Shown: positions 24,795 to 33,292 of the stretch, piece after piece
How the letters are laid out: every line of letters starts with the position of its first letter
How positions within the stretch are numbered: position 1 is the first letter of the stretch
Source: Streptomyces sp. NBC_00344
GTDB lineage: Bacteria > Actinomycetota > Actinomycetes > Streptomycetales > Streptomycetaceae
Assembly: GCF_036088315.1 (NCBI RefSeq)
Contig: NZ_CP107996.1
Coordinates: 6,685,001 to 6,749,000 of the forward strand
Reading direction: 5' to 3'
Length of the DNA stretch: 64,000 bases
Translations under genes and position numbers: made by a program
Notes under the pieces: generated by a model
Told to the model about the DNA's origin: nothing
The model's input: the letters and a program-made list of their open reading frames with translations, nothing else
Databases searched by the model: none

Positions 24795-25760
24795 GTGTGG
24801 ATCAGTGGGTTCGGTCTCTGGCTGCCCTTGATGGTCAGCGCGGCCCTCGCGCTGACCGCCCCCGCTGCGGGCCGCAGGCTGCCGCCCCGGACCGCCGCCT
24901 GGCTGCTCACCGCGGCCGCCGTGATCGCCGCCGGCGCCTGGGTGACGGTCTTGGCCATGGTCGGTTTCACCCTGGTCGGCCAGATTCCCGAGGTAGCGGA
25001 GGAGGGGCGGTGGTCGCCTCACGTCCTGGCCGCCGACACCCCGGTCGACCGGCCGGTGGCCGCCGTGTGCGCGCTGGCCGTGCTGGTCTGCGTGGGCGCG
25101 CTGGCGGTGGCGTCCTGGCGCCGGGTGCGGATGATGGTCGAGACCTGGCGCGAGTGCCGGGACCTGCCGGTGGCCGGAGACCTCATGGTCCTCGACGACC
25201 CCGTGCCGACCGCCTTCGCGCTGCCCGGCGCCCCCGGTCGGGTGGTGGTGTCGTCCGGCATGCTTCGTGCGCTCTCCGCCGACGAGCGCCGCGCACTGCT
25301 GGCCCATGAGCGCGCCCATCTGCGCCATCGCCACCACGTCTTCCTGCTGGTGCTGCAGCTCAGCGCTGCGGTCAACCCGCTGCTGCGCCGGGTGGACGGG
25401 GCGGGTGCGTTCGCTCTCGAACGCTGGGCGGACGAGGAGGCCGGCGCCGTCGTCGCCGACCGTCGGCTGGTGGCCCGCGCGGTCGCCCGTGCGGCCCTTG
25501 CCACCCGCAGCGTGCCCGCCGCGGCGATGGCCGCCACTGGTGGCCCGGTCCCGCAGCGGGTGAGAGCCCTGCTCGCCCCGCCCGCGCCGCTGCGCCGCCA
25601 TCTGGCCCTGGCGTTCGCCGCGCTGATGATGGCCTGCTGCGCCAGCCTGGCAATCGCAGGCCACTACATGGACGGCCTGTTCGACGCTGCTGCGCCGGCC
25701 CACAGCACCGGGCCCGCACATGAGGCCCTGCATCGCACAGACCTGACGCCGCGTTCCTGA
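24795..25760 (+). CDS. M56-family membrane zinc peptidase
   Basis: 321 aa. Three or four membrane helices enclose a zinc peptidase domain with the HExxH motif in LLAHERAHLRHRHHV and a downstream glutamate in ERWADEEA. It belongs to the BlaR1/M56 group but lacks the C-terminal penicillin-binding sensor domain, so it probably does not sense beta-lactams directly. Starts with GTG at 24795, directly after the BlaI gene. It likely acts on BlaI or on its own signalling chain. Confidence 0.92.
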   Translation: MWISGFGLWLPLMVSAALALTAPAAGRRLPPRTAAWLLTAAAVIAAGAWVTVLAMVGFTLVGQIPEVAEEGRWSPHVLAADTPVDRPVAAVCALAVLVCVGALAVASWRRVRMMVETWRECRDLPVAGDLMVLDDPVPTAFALPGAPGRVVVSSGMLRALSADERRALLAHERAHLRHRHHVFLLVLQLSAAVNPLLRRVDGAGAFALERWADEEAGAVVADRRLVARAVARAALATRSVPAAAMAATGGPVPQRVRALLAPPAPLRRHLALAFAALMMACCASLAIAGHYMDGLFDAAAPAHSTGPAHEALHRTDLTPRS

Positions 25761-25768
25761 AAGCCGGG

Positions 25769-25920
25769 GGTACCGGTCCATCGCATCACGCAAGAGGTGC
25801 TCACCAACGCCCTCAAGCATGCCGGGTCCGGTACCCGGACCCCGGCTGGCAGTGACCCTGCACGGCAAGCACCTGCGTATCCGGGTACGGGACACCGGGC
25901 CGCCGCGCGGCACCGCACCG
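25769..25920 (+). pseudogene. frameshifted remnant of a sensor kinase ATPase domain
   Basis: Immediately after the M56 gene, one frame reads VHRITQEVLTNALKHAG, the N-box of NarL-type sensor kinases. After a shift near 25820-25845 the next frame reads LAVTLHGKHLRIRVRDTGPP, the strand and G-box that should follow. Neither frame has the remaining kinase domain. A small deletion or indel within a decayed gene explains this best. The rest of the gap to 26128 is featureless. Confidence 0.6.
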
Positions 25921-26128
25921 GATGTGTGGTGGTCAGTCCTCGACGTGCATCCCCGGTGCCCAGGCGCGCCGGAATGCGGGTCAGCAGACGGGAGACGCGT
26001 ATCCGGGAGCTCGCACACTCTTCGTCACGGGCCGTGGCAGACGGGTCACGGGGCTCATCGCCGCCGGCAGTGCGAAGATGGCCGGTCGGCGGTATGGACC
26101 GGGCCGCAGGCTGGGAGGACGTCCCGTC

Positions 26129-26896
26129 TCACGATCCGTATCTACGGAATCCCGATGTGCGCCATTCCCGGCCGTCCGGCAGGACAGCGAGGGCTTCGTA
26201 GCCGTCCAGCGTCTCTACCCAGTCCTGTGCGCCGTCGCCCTGGGCGAACGCGGCGGTGGCATAGGCGTCGGTCAGCGTCAGGCGGGGGCCGATGAGGGTG
26301 AGGGAGACGAACGTGGTGGCGGGTGTGCCGTGGTGCGGGTCGAGAATGTGGGCACCGCGTTCGGCGGTGCCCGATGTGGCGACGGCCAGGTCGCTGTGGG
26401 GGGTCAGGACGGTGGCCAGTTTGCCGGGTTGCAGCGGGTGGGCGATGCCGATGCGCCACGGGGTGCCGGGGGCTGCCCGGCCGCGGAGTCGGAGGTCGCC
26501 GCCGCCGTTGACACAGCTGTGGTGCGCGCCTGCGTCGTAGAGGAGTTGGGATGCGGCCTCGGTGGCCCAGCCCTTGACGAGCCCGGAGGGGTCGAGGGTT
26601 CCTGCGGGAATGATGCTGAACCAGCCGTCACTGTCGTGGGTGGCCCGGGCACAGAGGGACAGGACGTCGTGGACTTCGGGTGGGCAGTCGTCCAGCCGGA
26701 TCTCTCCACGGTCTAGGCGGCTGATGTGGCTGTCGGGCCGGTAGGTCGAGAACACGGCGTCGACCCGGTGAAGTTGCCGTACGGCCTCGGCGAGGGCGCG
26801 GTGGATGGCGGTGGTCGGCCTGTCGCGGACGTCGAAGGAGAAAACGGTGCCCATGACGTGCTCGACGTGGCGCAGTCCGGGTGCGGTGTCAGGCAT
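26129..26896 (-). CDS. apbE: FAD:protein FMN transferase
   Basis: 255 aa, at the short end for ApbE. The enzyme attaches FMN to a threonine of exported flavoproteins. It reads HVEHVMGTVFSFDVRD at the N-terminus, FSTYRPDSHISRL, a central GLVKGWATE, then VNGGGDLRLRG and the C-terminal motif LTLTDAYATAAF that holds the metal ligands. No signal peptide or lipobox is visible at the chosen ATG (26896), so it may act in the cytoplasm or the true start is different. It overlaps the FMN-binding protein gene by 8 bases; that protein is its expected substrate. Confidence 0.9.
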   Translation of the reverse strand: MPDTAPGLRHVEHVMGTVFSFDVRDRPTTAIHRALAEAVRQLHRVDAVFSTYRPDSHISRLDRGEIRLDDCPPEVHDVLSLCARATHDSDGWFSIIPAGTLDPSGLVKGWATEAASQLLYDAGAHHSCVNGGGDLRLRGRAAPGTPWRIGIAHPLQPGKLATVLTPHSDLAVATSGTAERGAHILDPHHGTPATTFVSLTLIGPRLTLTDAYATAAFAQGDGAQDWVETLDGYEALAVLPDGREWRTSGFRRYGS

Positions 26897-27332
26897 GGGC
26901 CTGGTCCAGGGCACTCTGCAGGGACTGCATGTAGCCCTGGCTGGTGTAGCTGGCGCCGGAGACGGCGTCGATGTGCGCGCTCTGGGCGCCGATCGCTTCC
27001 TGGGTGAGGCGGGGCAGGGCGTAGGAGTCGATCTCCTGGTCGCGGCCGTTCTGGTCCGGGGCCCGGAGGACCTTGATCGCGGTGATCTTTCCTTCGGAGA
27101 GGGTGGCGGCGACCTGCACTGCTCCGTACCGGGTGTCGACGGGATCTCCGGTGAACGTGCCCGTCCCCGTGGAGGAACCAGACGTGGCACCCACAGAGTT
27201 GTGCGGGGACGAGGAGGCGGTCGGAGACCGCGGGGCGACTCCCGCAAGGGCGGGGAACTGGTGGGGTTTGAGGGCGAGCAGCGCAACGACGAGGGCGCTG
27301 ATCCCGGTGGTCGCGAGTACGGCTCGACGCAT
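26889..27332 (-). CDS. exported FMN-binding domain protein
   Basis: 147 aa. An N-terminal hydrophobic segment (AVLATTGISALVVALLAL) acts as signal or anchor. The FMN_bind domain ends with DAVSGASYTSQGYMQSLQSAL; the threonine of SGASYT is the expected site for covalent FMN attachment by ApbE. Between the anchor and the domain lies a Ser/Thr/Gly-rich linker (residues about 38-60). Its ATG is at 27332, 11 bases after the reductase-like gene stop. It probably carries electrons on the outer face of the membrane. Confidence 0.9.
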   Translation of the reverse strand: MRRAVLATTGISALVVALLALKPHQFPALAGVAPRSPTASSSPHNSVGATSGSSTGTGTFTGDPVDTRYGAVQVAATLSEGKITAIKVLRAPDQNGRDQEIDSYALPRLTQEAIGAQSAHIDAVSGASYTSQGYMQSLQSALDQAHA

Positions 27333-27343
27333 GACGGTTCTCC

Positions 27344-28708
27344 TCAGAACGCGAAGGACTCGTGGTGGATGCGCCGCGCCGGGACGCCGGCCTCGCGCAG
27401 GGCCTGGATCGCGGTCCGGGCCATACCGGTAGGACCGCACAAGTAGACATCGTGCGCGGCGAGATCCGGCACCAGAACGCTCAGGCCCCGCGCGGTGAGG
27501 GGCGAGGAGAACCCGGTCGGTTCGTCGACGACGTAGTGCACAGTGGCCCTGCGGCGGGCGGCAATAGCGTCGAGCTCACCGCGCAGGGCGAAGTCGTCGG
27601 CCCGGCGCGCCCGGTAGACGAGGGTCACCTCGCCCGGCAGTGTCTCGAAGAGCGCACGCAACGGGGTGACACCGACACCGCCGGCCAGCAGCAGGGCCTT
27701 GGGAGCGGTGCGGCGGTCCGCCGTGAAGGCGCCGTAGGGTCCCTCGGCCCACACGCGGGTGCCCGGCGCCAGGTGGGCGAGTGCGGCACTGTGCCCGCCC
27801 GTGGCCTTGACCGTGATGCGCAGGCGGCCGGGGAGTGCGGGAGCGGAGAGGGAGTAGGGGGTGGCGGTCCACCACAGGCCGCGGGCCATGAACCGCCAGC
27901 GCAGGAACTGCCCCGGCTCGCCCCCCAGTTCGTCGAGATGCTCGCCGGTGAGGTGGACGGAGACCACGTCCGGTGCTTCGGGGTGGACCGCGGCCACCCG
28001 CACGCGGTGGCGCAGTCCACGCCGGACGGGGACGGCGAACCGATACCAGGCGACCAGCGCCGAGACACCGAGGAACAAGGCGTACCAGGCCACCTGGGCG
28101 AGACGGTTGCCGACGAAGTCGGCGCCGTTGGAGAGCTGGTGGCCGAAGGTGAGGAAGACGGCCAGGTAGGTGGCGAAGTGCAGGTAGTGCCAGGTCTCGT
28201 AACTCATTCGGCGGCGGGCCGCGTGGGCAGAGACTATCCCGGTGGCCAGGAACAGCAGGAAGCCGGCCGTGCCCTTGAGCAGGTCGGGGTAGCGCAGGAC
28301 AAGCATGGAGGTCTGACTCACCACGTTCGCGTGGGAGGCCAGCGAGTAACCCCAGATGATCAGCAGGGTGTGGGCGAGGGCCAGAGAAATGGTGCAGCGG
28401 CCGCCCAGCGCATGCCAGCGGGCAAGCCTGTCGGTGCCGATGGTGTGGTCCAGGAGCGGAACACGGGCCATCAGAGCGAGGAGAACCGCGCAGGCGTAGC
28501 CGGCCAGCAGCCCGGTGATGCGCCCCGCGCCGGTCAGCCAGCCCGCCGGGCCGACCACCGATGCCGTGTCGCTCCACCACAGGGCCAGCACTCCGGCGGC
28601 ACCGGCCCAGATCACCAGCTGCGCCAGGAACGGCACTCCGCTGCGGCGCGGGCGTCGATGGCGTACCCCGCGGCTCGCATATCCGGTGGTGGGAAACGTG
28701 TGGGTCAT
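27344..28708 (-). CDS. ferric-reductase-like membrane flavocytochrome
   Basis: 454 aa. Six membrane helices with paired histidines for haem (RWHALGGRCTISLALAHTLL and YETWHYLHFATYLAVFLTFGHQL), followed by a ferredoxin reductase module: FAD-binding ATPYSLSA, NAD(P)H-binding LLLAGGVGVTPLRAL and VYLCGPTGM near the C-terminus. This is the FRE/NOX architecture: it takes electrons from cytoplasmic NAD(P)H and passes them through haem to the outside, probably to the FMN-binding protein encoded next. First gene of a three-gene operon with FMN_bind and apbE. Confidence 0.92.
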   Translation of the reverse strand: MTHTFPTTGYASRGVRHRRPRRSGVPFLAQLVIWAGAAGVLALWWSDTASVVGPAGWLTGAGRITGLLAGYACAVLLALMARVPLLDHTIGTDRLARWHALGGRCTISLALAHTLLIIWGYSLASHANVVSQTSMLVLRYPDLLKGTAGFLLFLATGIVSAHAARRRMSYETWHYLHFATYLAVFLTFGHQLSNGADFVGNRLAQVAWYALFLGVSALVAWYRFAVPVRRGLRHRVRVAAVHPEAPDVVSVHLTGEHLDELGGEPGQFLRWRFMARGLWWTATPYSLSAPALPGRLRITVKATGGHSAALAHLAPGTRVWAEGPYGAFTADRRTAPKALLLAGGVGVTPLRALFETLPGEVTLVYRARRADDFALRGELDAIAARRRATVHYVVDEPTGFSSPLTARGLSVLVPDLAAHDVYLCGPTGMARTAIQALREAGVPARRIHHESFAF

Positions 28709-28764
28709 GGGGCTCCTGCAGATGGGGCTCGTTCCGGCGATGGGCGGCCAGACTCACAGCCCAA

Positions 28765-28781
28765 CCTCTGTGAACCCTCTG
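28765..28781. promoter_or_regulatory. direct repeat, possible response-regulator site
   Basis: CCTCTG at 28765-28770 recurs at 28776-28781, an 11-bp period typical of OmpR-family binding sites. A CTCAGAG inverted half-site occurs about 45 bases further right. It lies between the flavin operon and the divergent two-component genes, so that system may control both directions. Confidence 0.4.
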
Positions 28782-28878
28782 AAACGGCCCCGAGCACCCG
28801 CCTCAGCGCCAATTCATAGGAAACTCAGAGCAACGGCGCACCCGTCGCCCACCCGCCACGAGGGATGCTGGAGCGACC

Positions 28879-29613
28879 ATGGACGATCCACGCACGACAT
28901 CGCTTCTGCACCACCCCGACGGAGAACCCGTACGGATCCTCGTCGTCGACGACGAACCCGACGTCACCGATGTCCTGGCCGGAGTGATGACCAGCGAGGG
29001 CTGGCAGGTCCGCACCGCGGCGGACGGCGCGACCGCACTCGCGACAGCCCGTGACTTCCACCCCGACGCGGTGGTCCTGGACTGGATGCTGCCCGACCTG
29101 AACGGCCTGCAGATCCTGCGGGCCCTCAGACGCGAGGCACCCTGCGTGTGCGTGCTGTTCCTGACCGCCCGTGATGCCGTCGAGGACCGCATCGCCGGCA
29201 TCACCGCAGGCGGTGACGACTACGTCACAAAGCCCTACAGCCTGGAGGAAGTCCTGGCGCGGCTGCGGGGGCTGCTCCGGCGGGCGGGCATGACCGCGGA
29301 TCCGGGCACGAGCCGGCTCACCGTCGGGGATCTCACCATGGATGAGGAAGCCAGGGAGGTCAGGCGGGGCGGCGCATCCGTGGAGCTGTCCCGGACCGAG
29401 TTCGAACTCCTGCGCTTCCTGATGCGCAACCCGCGTCGAGTGGTGTCCAAGGACCAGATCCTCGACCGCGTCTGGGCCTACGACTTCGGTGGGCGCGCCC
29501 ACATCGTCGAGCTCTACATCAGTTATCTGCGCAAGAAGATCGACGCAGGACACCCCCCGATGATCCACACCGTGCGTGGCGTCGGCTACGTACTCAAGCC
29601 GGACGCTCCATGA
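28879..29613 (+). CDS. OmpR-family response regulator
   Basis: 244 aa. Receiver domain with VVDDEPDVTD, the phosphoacceptor Asp in VVLDWMLPDLNG and Lys in YVTKPYSLEE; the C-terminal winged helix reads LSRTEFELLRFLMRNPRRVV, and then YISYLRKKI and VRGVGYVLK. It is coupled to the sensor kinase gene by ATGA at 29610-29613. The divergent placement beside the ferric-reductase-like operon suggests regulation of it. Confidence 0.93.
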   Translation: MDDPRTTSLLHHPDGEPVRILVVDDEPDVTDVLAGVMTSEGWQVRTAADGATALATARDFHPDAVVLDWMLPDLNGLQILRALRREAPCVCVLFLTARDAVEDRIAGITAGGDDYVTKPYSLEEVLARLRGLLRRAGMTADPGTSRLTVGDLTMDEEAREVRRGGASVELSRTEFELLRFLMRNPRRVVSKDQILDRVWAYDFGGRAHIVELYISYLRKKIDAGHPPMIHTVRGVGYVLKPDAP

Positions 29614-31034
29614 GACGTCCCGCACCCCGCACCCTGCGCGCCCAGCTCACCGCAGGACTCGTCTCCCTGCTCGCCCTCGCCTGCCTCGCCGTCGGTATCA
29701 CCACCGCCCTTGCCCTGCGCGGTTTCCTGATGGGGCGCCTCGACGAACAGCTCTCCGCGTCCGGCGGCCGGTTTGCCGCCAGCCTGGAACACGAGGCCAA
29801 GCCCGACGCCGACAATCGCCCTGACACCCGGGGTCAGGCCGAATCCACTTTCGGCGCTCGCCTGCTGAAAGGCACCGTCACCCACGCCGCGGTCGTCGAC
29901 GAAGCCACCGACCGCTCCCTTACTCTCACGCCAGGGGATCGCCGCGCTCTGGCAGGGATCCCCGTGAACGGAAACGGGCACAGCATCCGCCTCTCCAGCC
30001 TGGGGGCCTACCGCGTCACGGCAGTCCGGGGTGACGATCAGGACACTCTGATCACGGGCCTGCCCCTGCACCCGGTGGAAGAGACCGTCCACCGCCTCGA
30101 AGCGGTCGAAGCCGTACTGTTCGGTGCCGCACTCGTGGCCACCGGTATCGCCGGGGCCCTGTGGGTACGGATCTCCCTGCGCCCCCTCCAGAAGGTCACC
30201 GCCCGCGCGGCCGAGGTCGCCGGGCTTCCGCTCGCCAGCGGCGAGGTCGCCATGCCCGGGCCCATCCCCGACACCGACCCCCGCACCGAGGTCGGCCATG
30301 TCGGCACCGCCCTCAATCACATGCTCGGCCATGTCGAAGACGCCCTCGTACGCCGCCAGGCCAGTGAGGAACGCCTCCGGCACTTCGCCGCCGACGCCAG
30401 CCACGAACTGCGCACCCCCGTCGCCAACATCCGCGGCCACGCCGAACTCGCCCTGCGCCACCACGGACCCGTCCCCGCCGAAGTCCGCCACGCCCTGGAA
30501 CGCATCAACGGCGAGTCACAGCGCATGACCCGTCTTGTCGACGACCTGCTCCTTCTCGCCCGCCTGGACGCCGGACGCCCCCTCGAACACGAGCCGGTCG
30601 ACCTGACCCTGCTGATCCTGAACGCGGCAGACGACGCACGCGCCGCAGGTCCCGGCCACCACTGGCTCCTCGACCTCCCCGAAGAACCCGTCACCGTTAC
30701 CGGCGACGCCCACCGGCTCCAACAGGCCGTAGGCAACCTCCTCGCCAACGCCCGTACCCACACCCCGCCCGGCACCAACGTGACCGTCACCCTCACCACC
30801 GATGAGACCCGCACCTCCGTGCAGGTGAGCGACGACGGTCCGGGCATCCCCGAAGAGGTCAGGCCCGAAGTGTTCGGCCGCTTCGTGCGTGCCGACCACG
30901 CCCGCTCCCGCAGCACCGGGAGCACCGGTCTGGGCCTCGCCATCGTCCACGCCGTCATCACCGCCCACGGCGGAACCGCCGCCGTCACCAGTACCCCCGG
31001 CCACACCGTCTTCCGCCTCGTGCTTCCCAACTGA
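29610..31034 (+). CDS. two-component sensor histidine kinase
   Basis: 474 aa. Two membrane helices (about 14-38 and 165-190) flank an outer domain of about 120 residues, followed by HAMP, the H-box ASHELRTPVANIRGHAE, N-box QQAVGNLLANARTH, G1 VSDDGPGIP and G2 GLGLAIVHAVI. Partner of the preceding response regulator. No cysteine- or haem-binding feature is obvious in the sensor domain, so the stimulus is unknown. Confidence 0.93.
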   Translation: MRRPAPRTLRAQLTAGLVSLLALACLAVGITTALALRGFLMGRLDEQLSASGGRFAASLEHEAKPDADNRPDTRGQAESTFGARLLKGTVTHAAVVDEATDRSLTLTPGDRRALAGIPVNGNGHSIRLSSLGAYRVTAVRGDDQDTLITGLPLHPVEETVHRLEAVEAVLFGAALVATGIAGALWVRISLRPLQKVTARAAEVAGLPLASGEVAMPGPIPDTDPRTEVGHVGTALNHMLGHVEDALVRRQASEERLRHFAADASHELRTPVANIRGHAELALRHHGPVPAEVRHALERINGESQRMTRLVDDLLLLARLDAGRPLEHEPVDLTLLILNAADDARAAGPGHHWLLDLPEEPVTVTGDAHRLQQAVGNLLANARTHTPPGTNVTVTLTTDETRTSVQVSDDGPGIPEEVRPEVFGRFVRADHARSRSTGSTGLGLAIVHAVITAHGGTAAVTSTPGHTVFRLVLPN

Positions 31035-31207
31035 CACCGTCCGGCCCGGCCTGAGCACCGATGGATCGCCGCCCGGCATACGTAGGCTTTGAAGGTGCCC
31101 ATAAGCCCACTTGGTCGTCCTGGCCGCAGAGCCGTCAGGCAAGGCCGGGCCGGCAACTCCGGCCATCGTCGCACCTGACCGAACCGACCATGAGAGACGG
31201 AGCATCC

Positions 31208-31984
31208 ATGACATTCCGCGAACTCCACCACCGCGCGGGGCCGCCTCTGCTGCTCCCCAATGCCTGGGACGTCGCCTCGGCGCTCGCGTTTGCCGAGGCG
31301 GGATTTCCCGCTGTCGGCACCACCAGCTTCGGTGTTGCCGCAGCAGACGGCAGCCCCGACGGCGGCCGCGCGTCCAAGGCCGCCACTCTTGCCCTCGCAC
31401 GGCAGCTCGCGCCCCTGCCCGTGTACATCTCCGCCGACATCGAGGACGGCTACGGAGATGACCCCCACCGGGTCGCGGCCTACGCGGAAAGTCTGGGCAT
31501 CGACGGCATCAACATCGAGGACAGCTCCGACGAAAAGCTCATCGCCCCCGAACTGCACGCCGCGAAGGTATCGGCCATCAAGCACCGCGTCCCTGGGCTC
31601 TTCGTCAATGCCCGGGTCGACACGTACTGGTTGGGCCAGCAGGCCACCGTGGTTGCGACACTCGAGCGGGCCCGCGCCTACGTGGCCGCGGGCGCCGACG
31701 GCATCTTCGTCCCCGGCGCAACCGATCCCGCCGACCTCCAGGCCCTGACCGCGGGCATCGACGCCCCCGTCAACATCCTGGCCCACCCCGCGTTGACCCT
31801 CACGGATCTCGGCACGCTCGGGGTACGGAGGGTGAGCACCGGCTCCCTCCCGTACCGCGCCGCTATCGACGCCGCTGTCCATGTGGCTTCGGCCGTCCGC
31901 GACGGCCGGACCCCGCCGCCCGCGACCCCCTATGCCGAGATGCAGCAGCGGCTGCTGCGCTTCACCGAAGCCATCCGTGAGTGA
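31208..31984 (+). CDS. isocitrate lyase/PEP mutase-family enzyme
   Basis: 258 aa TIM-barrel enzyme. The Mg-binding motif ISADIEDGYGDD, the PLLLPNAWDVASA opening and VNARVDTY are standard for this superfamily. The catalytic KKCGH loop of isocitrate and methylisocitrate lyases is not present, so a carboxylase-, hydrolase- or mutase-like reaction on a 2-oxoacid-type substrate is more likely. I chose the ATG at 31208 because GGAG lies 5 bases upstream; an in-frame ATG at 31190 is an alternative. It is a monocistronic-looking gene after the sensor kinase. Confidence 0.88.
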   Translation: MTFRELHHRAGPPLLLPNAWDVASALAFAEAGFPAVGTTSFGVAAADGSPDGGRASKAATLALARQLAPLPVYISADIEDGYGDDPHRVAAYAESLGIDGINIEDSSDEKLIAPELHAAKVSAIKHRVPGLFVNARVDTYWLGQQATVVATLERARAYVAAGADGIFVPGATDPADLQALTAGIDAPVNILAHPALTLTDLGTLGVRRVSTGSLPYRAAIDAAVHVASAVRDGRTPPPATPYAEMQQRLLRFTEAIRE

Positions 31985-32294
31985 CACCGCCGGTGATTCA
32001 TCTCGCCTGCCTGAGTCATCCGCGGATGCAGGGGAGTTGAAAGACACGTCGAAGGCGCCCTGGCGTGGGCCTTCGCTCGGCGCTGAGCTGCGCCTTCCTT
32101 CAGGCCGTGCCTGCTCAATGGCAGCAGCCCTGCAAGCAGGCCTTGGCCCCCTACACAATCCATGCCGAGGCATGGCAGCAGGGGCAGCCGGTCTTCAGCG
32201 CCGACGACACCGGAACAGCCCTGTGGATTTCCGTCACATCGCAGCGCTCTCGCGCCGCTCCTGTCACTTCACCTCTACTCAGCCACAAGATCAG
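31985..32294. other. intergenic, no gene seen
   Basis: 310 bases between two convergent genes. An imperfect hairpin with GAAGGC/GCCTTC arms near 32055-32080 may help terminate transcription. Nothing else is recognisable. Confidence 0.5.
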
Positions 32295-33164
32295 TTATCC
32301 GACAGGTCCTGGCGGGCGTACCGCCGAGATCAGCCCGCCCGGTCCCTCGTCCCGCTGGGGCGGGGTGGTGATCGGGCGGCCGTAGGCGGCGGCGCGGTCG
32401 CGCAGGGTGAAGGCCTCCGCGTCCCAGCCGAGGCGGGAGAGCCAGCCCACCGGGTCCTCGGGCATCTCCCAGACCCACATGGAGGCCGCCGAGCCCGGTG
32501 CGGCGTCGCCGGCGAAGCGTGCGAGCACACCGGGCGAACCCAGGGTCAGGCCCATCCGGCTGCCCGTCGCGGACAGCCCGCCGACCCGGTCGAGCAGCAG
32601 TTCCACCGCGTCCTCGGGCAGGTAGATCAGCAGTCCCTCGGCGATCCACACCGTCGGCAGTGCCGGGTCGTGCCCGGCGGCGGCCAGCGCGCCCGGCCAG
32701 TCCTCGCGGAGGTCCACCGCGACGGTGGTCCGCTCGCAGCCGGGTACAGCGCCCTCCTGGCGCAGCACCGATGCCTTGAAGTCCAGTGGCTCGGCGGTGT
32801 CGACCTCGAACAGCCTGGTGGCCGCGGGCCAGTCCATCCGGAAGGCCCTGCTGTCCATTCCGGCACCGAGCAGGACGACCTGCCGGATACCGGCCTCGGT
32901 GGCCCGGTCCAGCAGGTCGTCCAGGAACTTCGTCCTGATGATGATCGAGGTGACCACCCCGAGCCGGCGCCGCCGTTCGGCTTCGTTGCCGCGCTCGGGC
33001 TGCGGCGTACCCGGGCCGACTCCCCCAGCGGTGGCGAACGCGAGCGCCAGTGGATCCCGGAACAGCGGGTCCTCCCGTGCCGTCTCCATCGCCCTCACCC
33101 GCGCCACGCCCACAGCCGTCGCCCATACCCCGGACGGCGTCACCCGTCCCTGCGCTTCAGTCAT
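32295..33164 (-). CDS. TIGR00027-type SAM-dependent methyltransferase
   Basis: 289 aa. The SAM-binding core reads QVVLLGAGMDSRAFRMDWP and the family signature IAEGLLIYLPEDAVELLL follows; DTAEPLDFK supplies the acidic residue for the ribose. Related to leucine carboxyl methyltransferases, and common as multiple paralogues in actinobacteria. The substrate is unknown. It stands alone; the start ATG at 33164 gives the complete N-terminal VTPSGVWATAVGVARVRA motif. Confidence 0.9.
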   Translation of the reverse strand: MTEAQGRVTPSGVWATAVGVARVRAMETAREDPLFRDPLALAFATAGGVGPGTPQPERGNEAERRRRLGVVTSIIIRTKFLDDLLDRATEAGIRQVVLLGAGMDSRAFRMDWPAATRLFEVDTAEPLDFKASVLRQEGAVPGCERTTVAVDLREDWPGALAAAGHDPALPTVWIAEGLLIYLPEDAVELLLDRVGGLSATGSRMGLTLGSPGVLARFAGDAAPGSAASMWVWEMPEDPVGWLSRLGWDAEAFTLRDRAAAYGRPITTPPQRDEGPGGLISAVRPPGPVG

Positions 33165-33292
33165 ACAGGCAGCCTAACCTGCATGGTGCAGCCGGCTGGT
33201 GGCACCTGCGGCCGGCGGTGCCCGAGACGACGCGGCGGCTGCTGTCGGGCGCGGTCCTGGGCGCGGCGACGTCCCTGAACTTCGGCCCGCGA

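Noticed and set aside
31881..33278. Long rightward open frame opposite the TIGR00027-type methyltransferase
   Set aside because: It mirrors the codon structure of the real gene on the other strand and has no recognisable motif.
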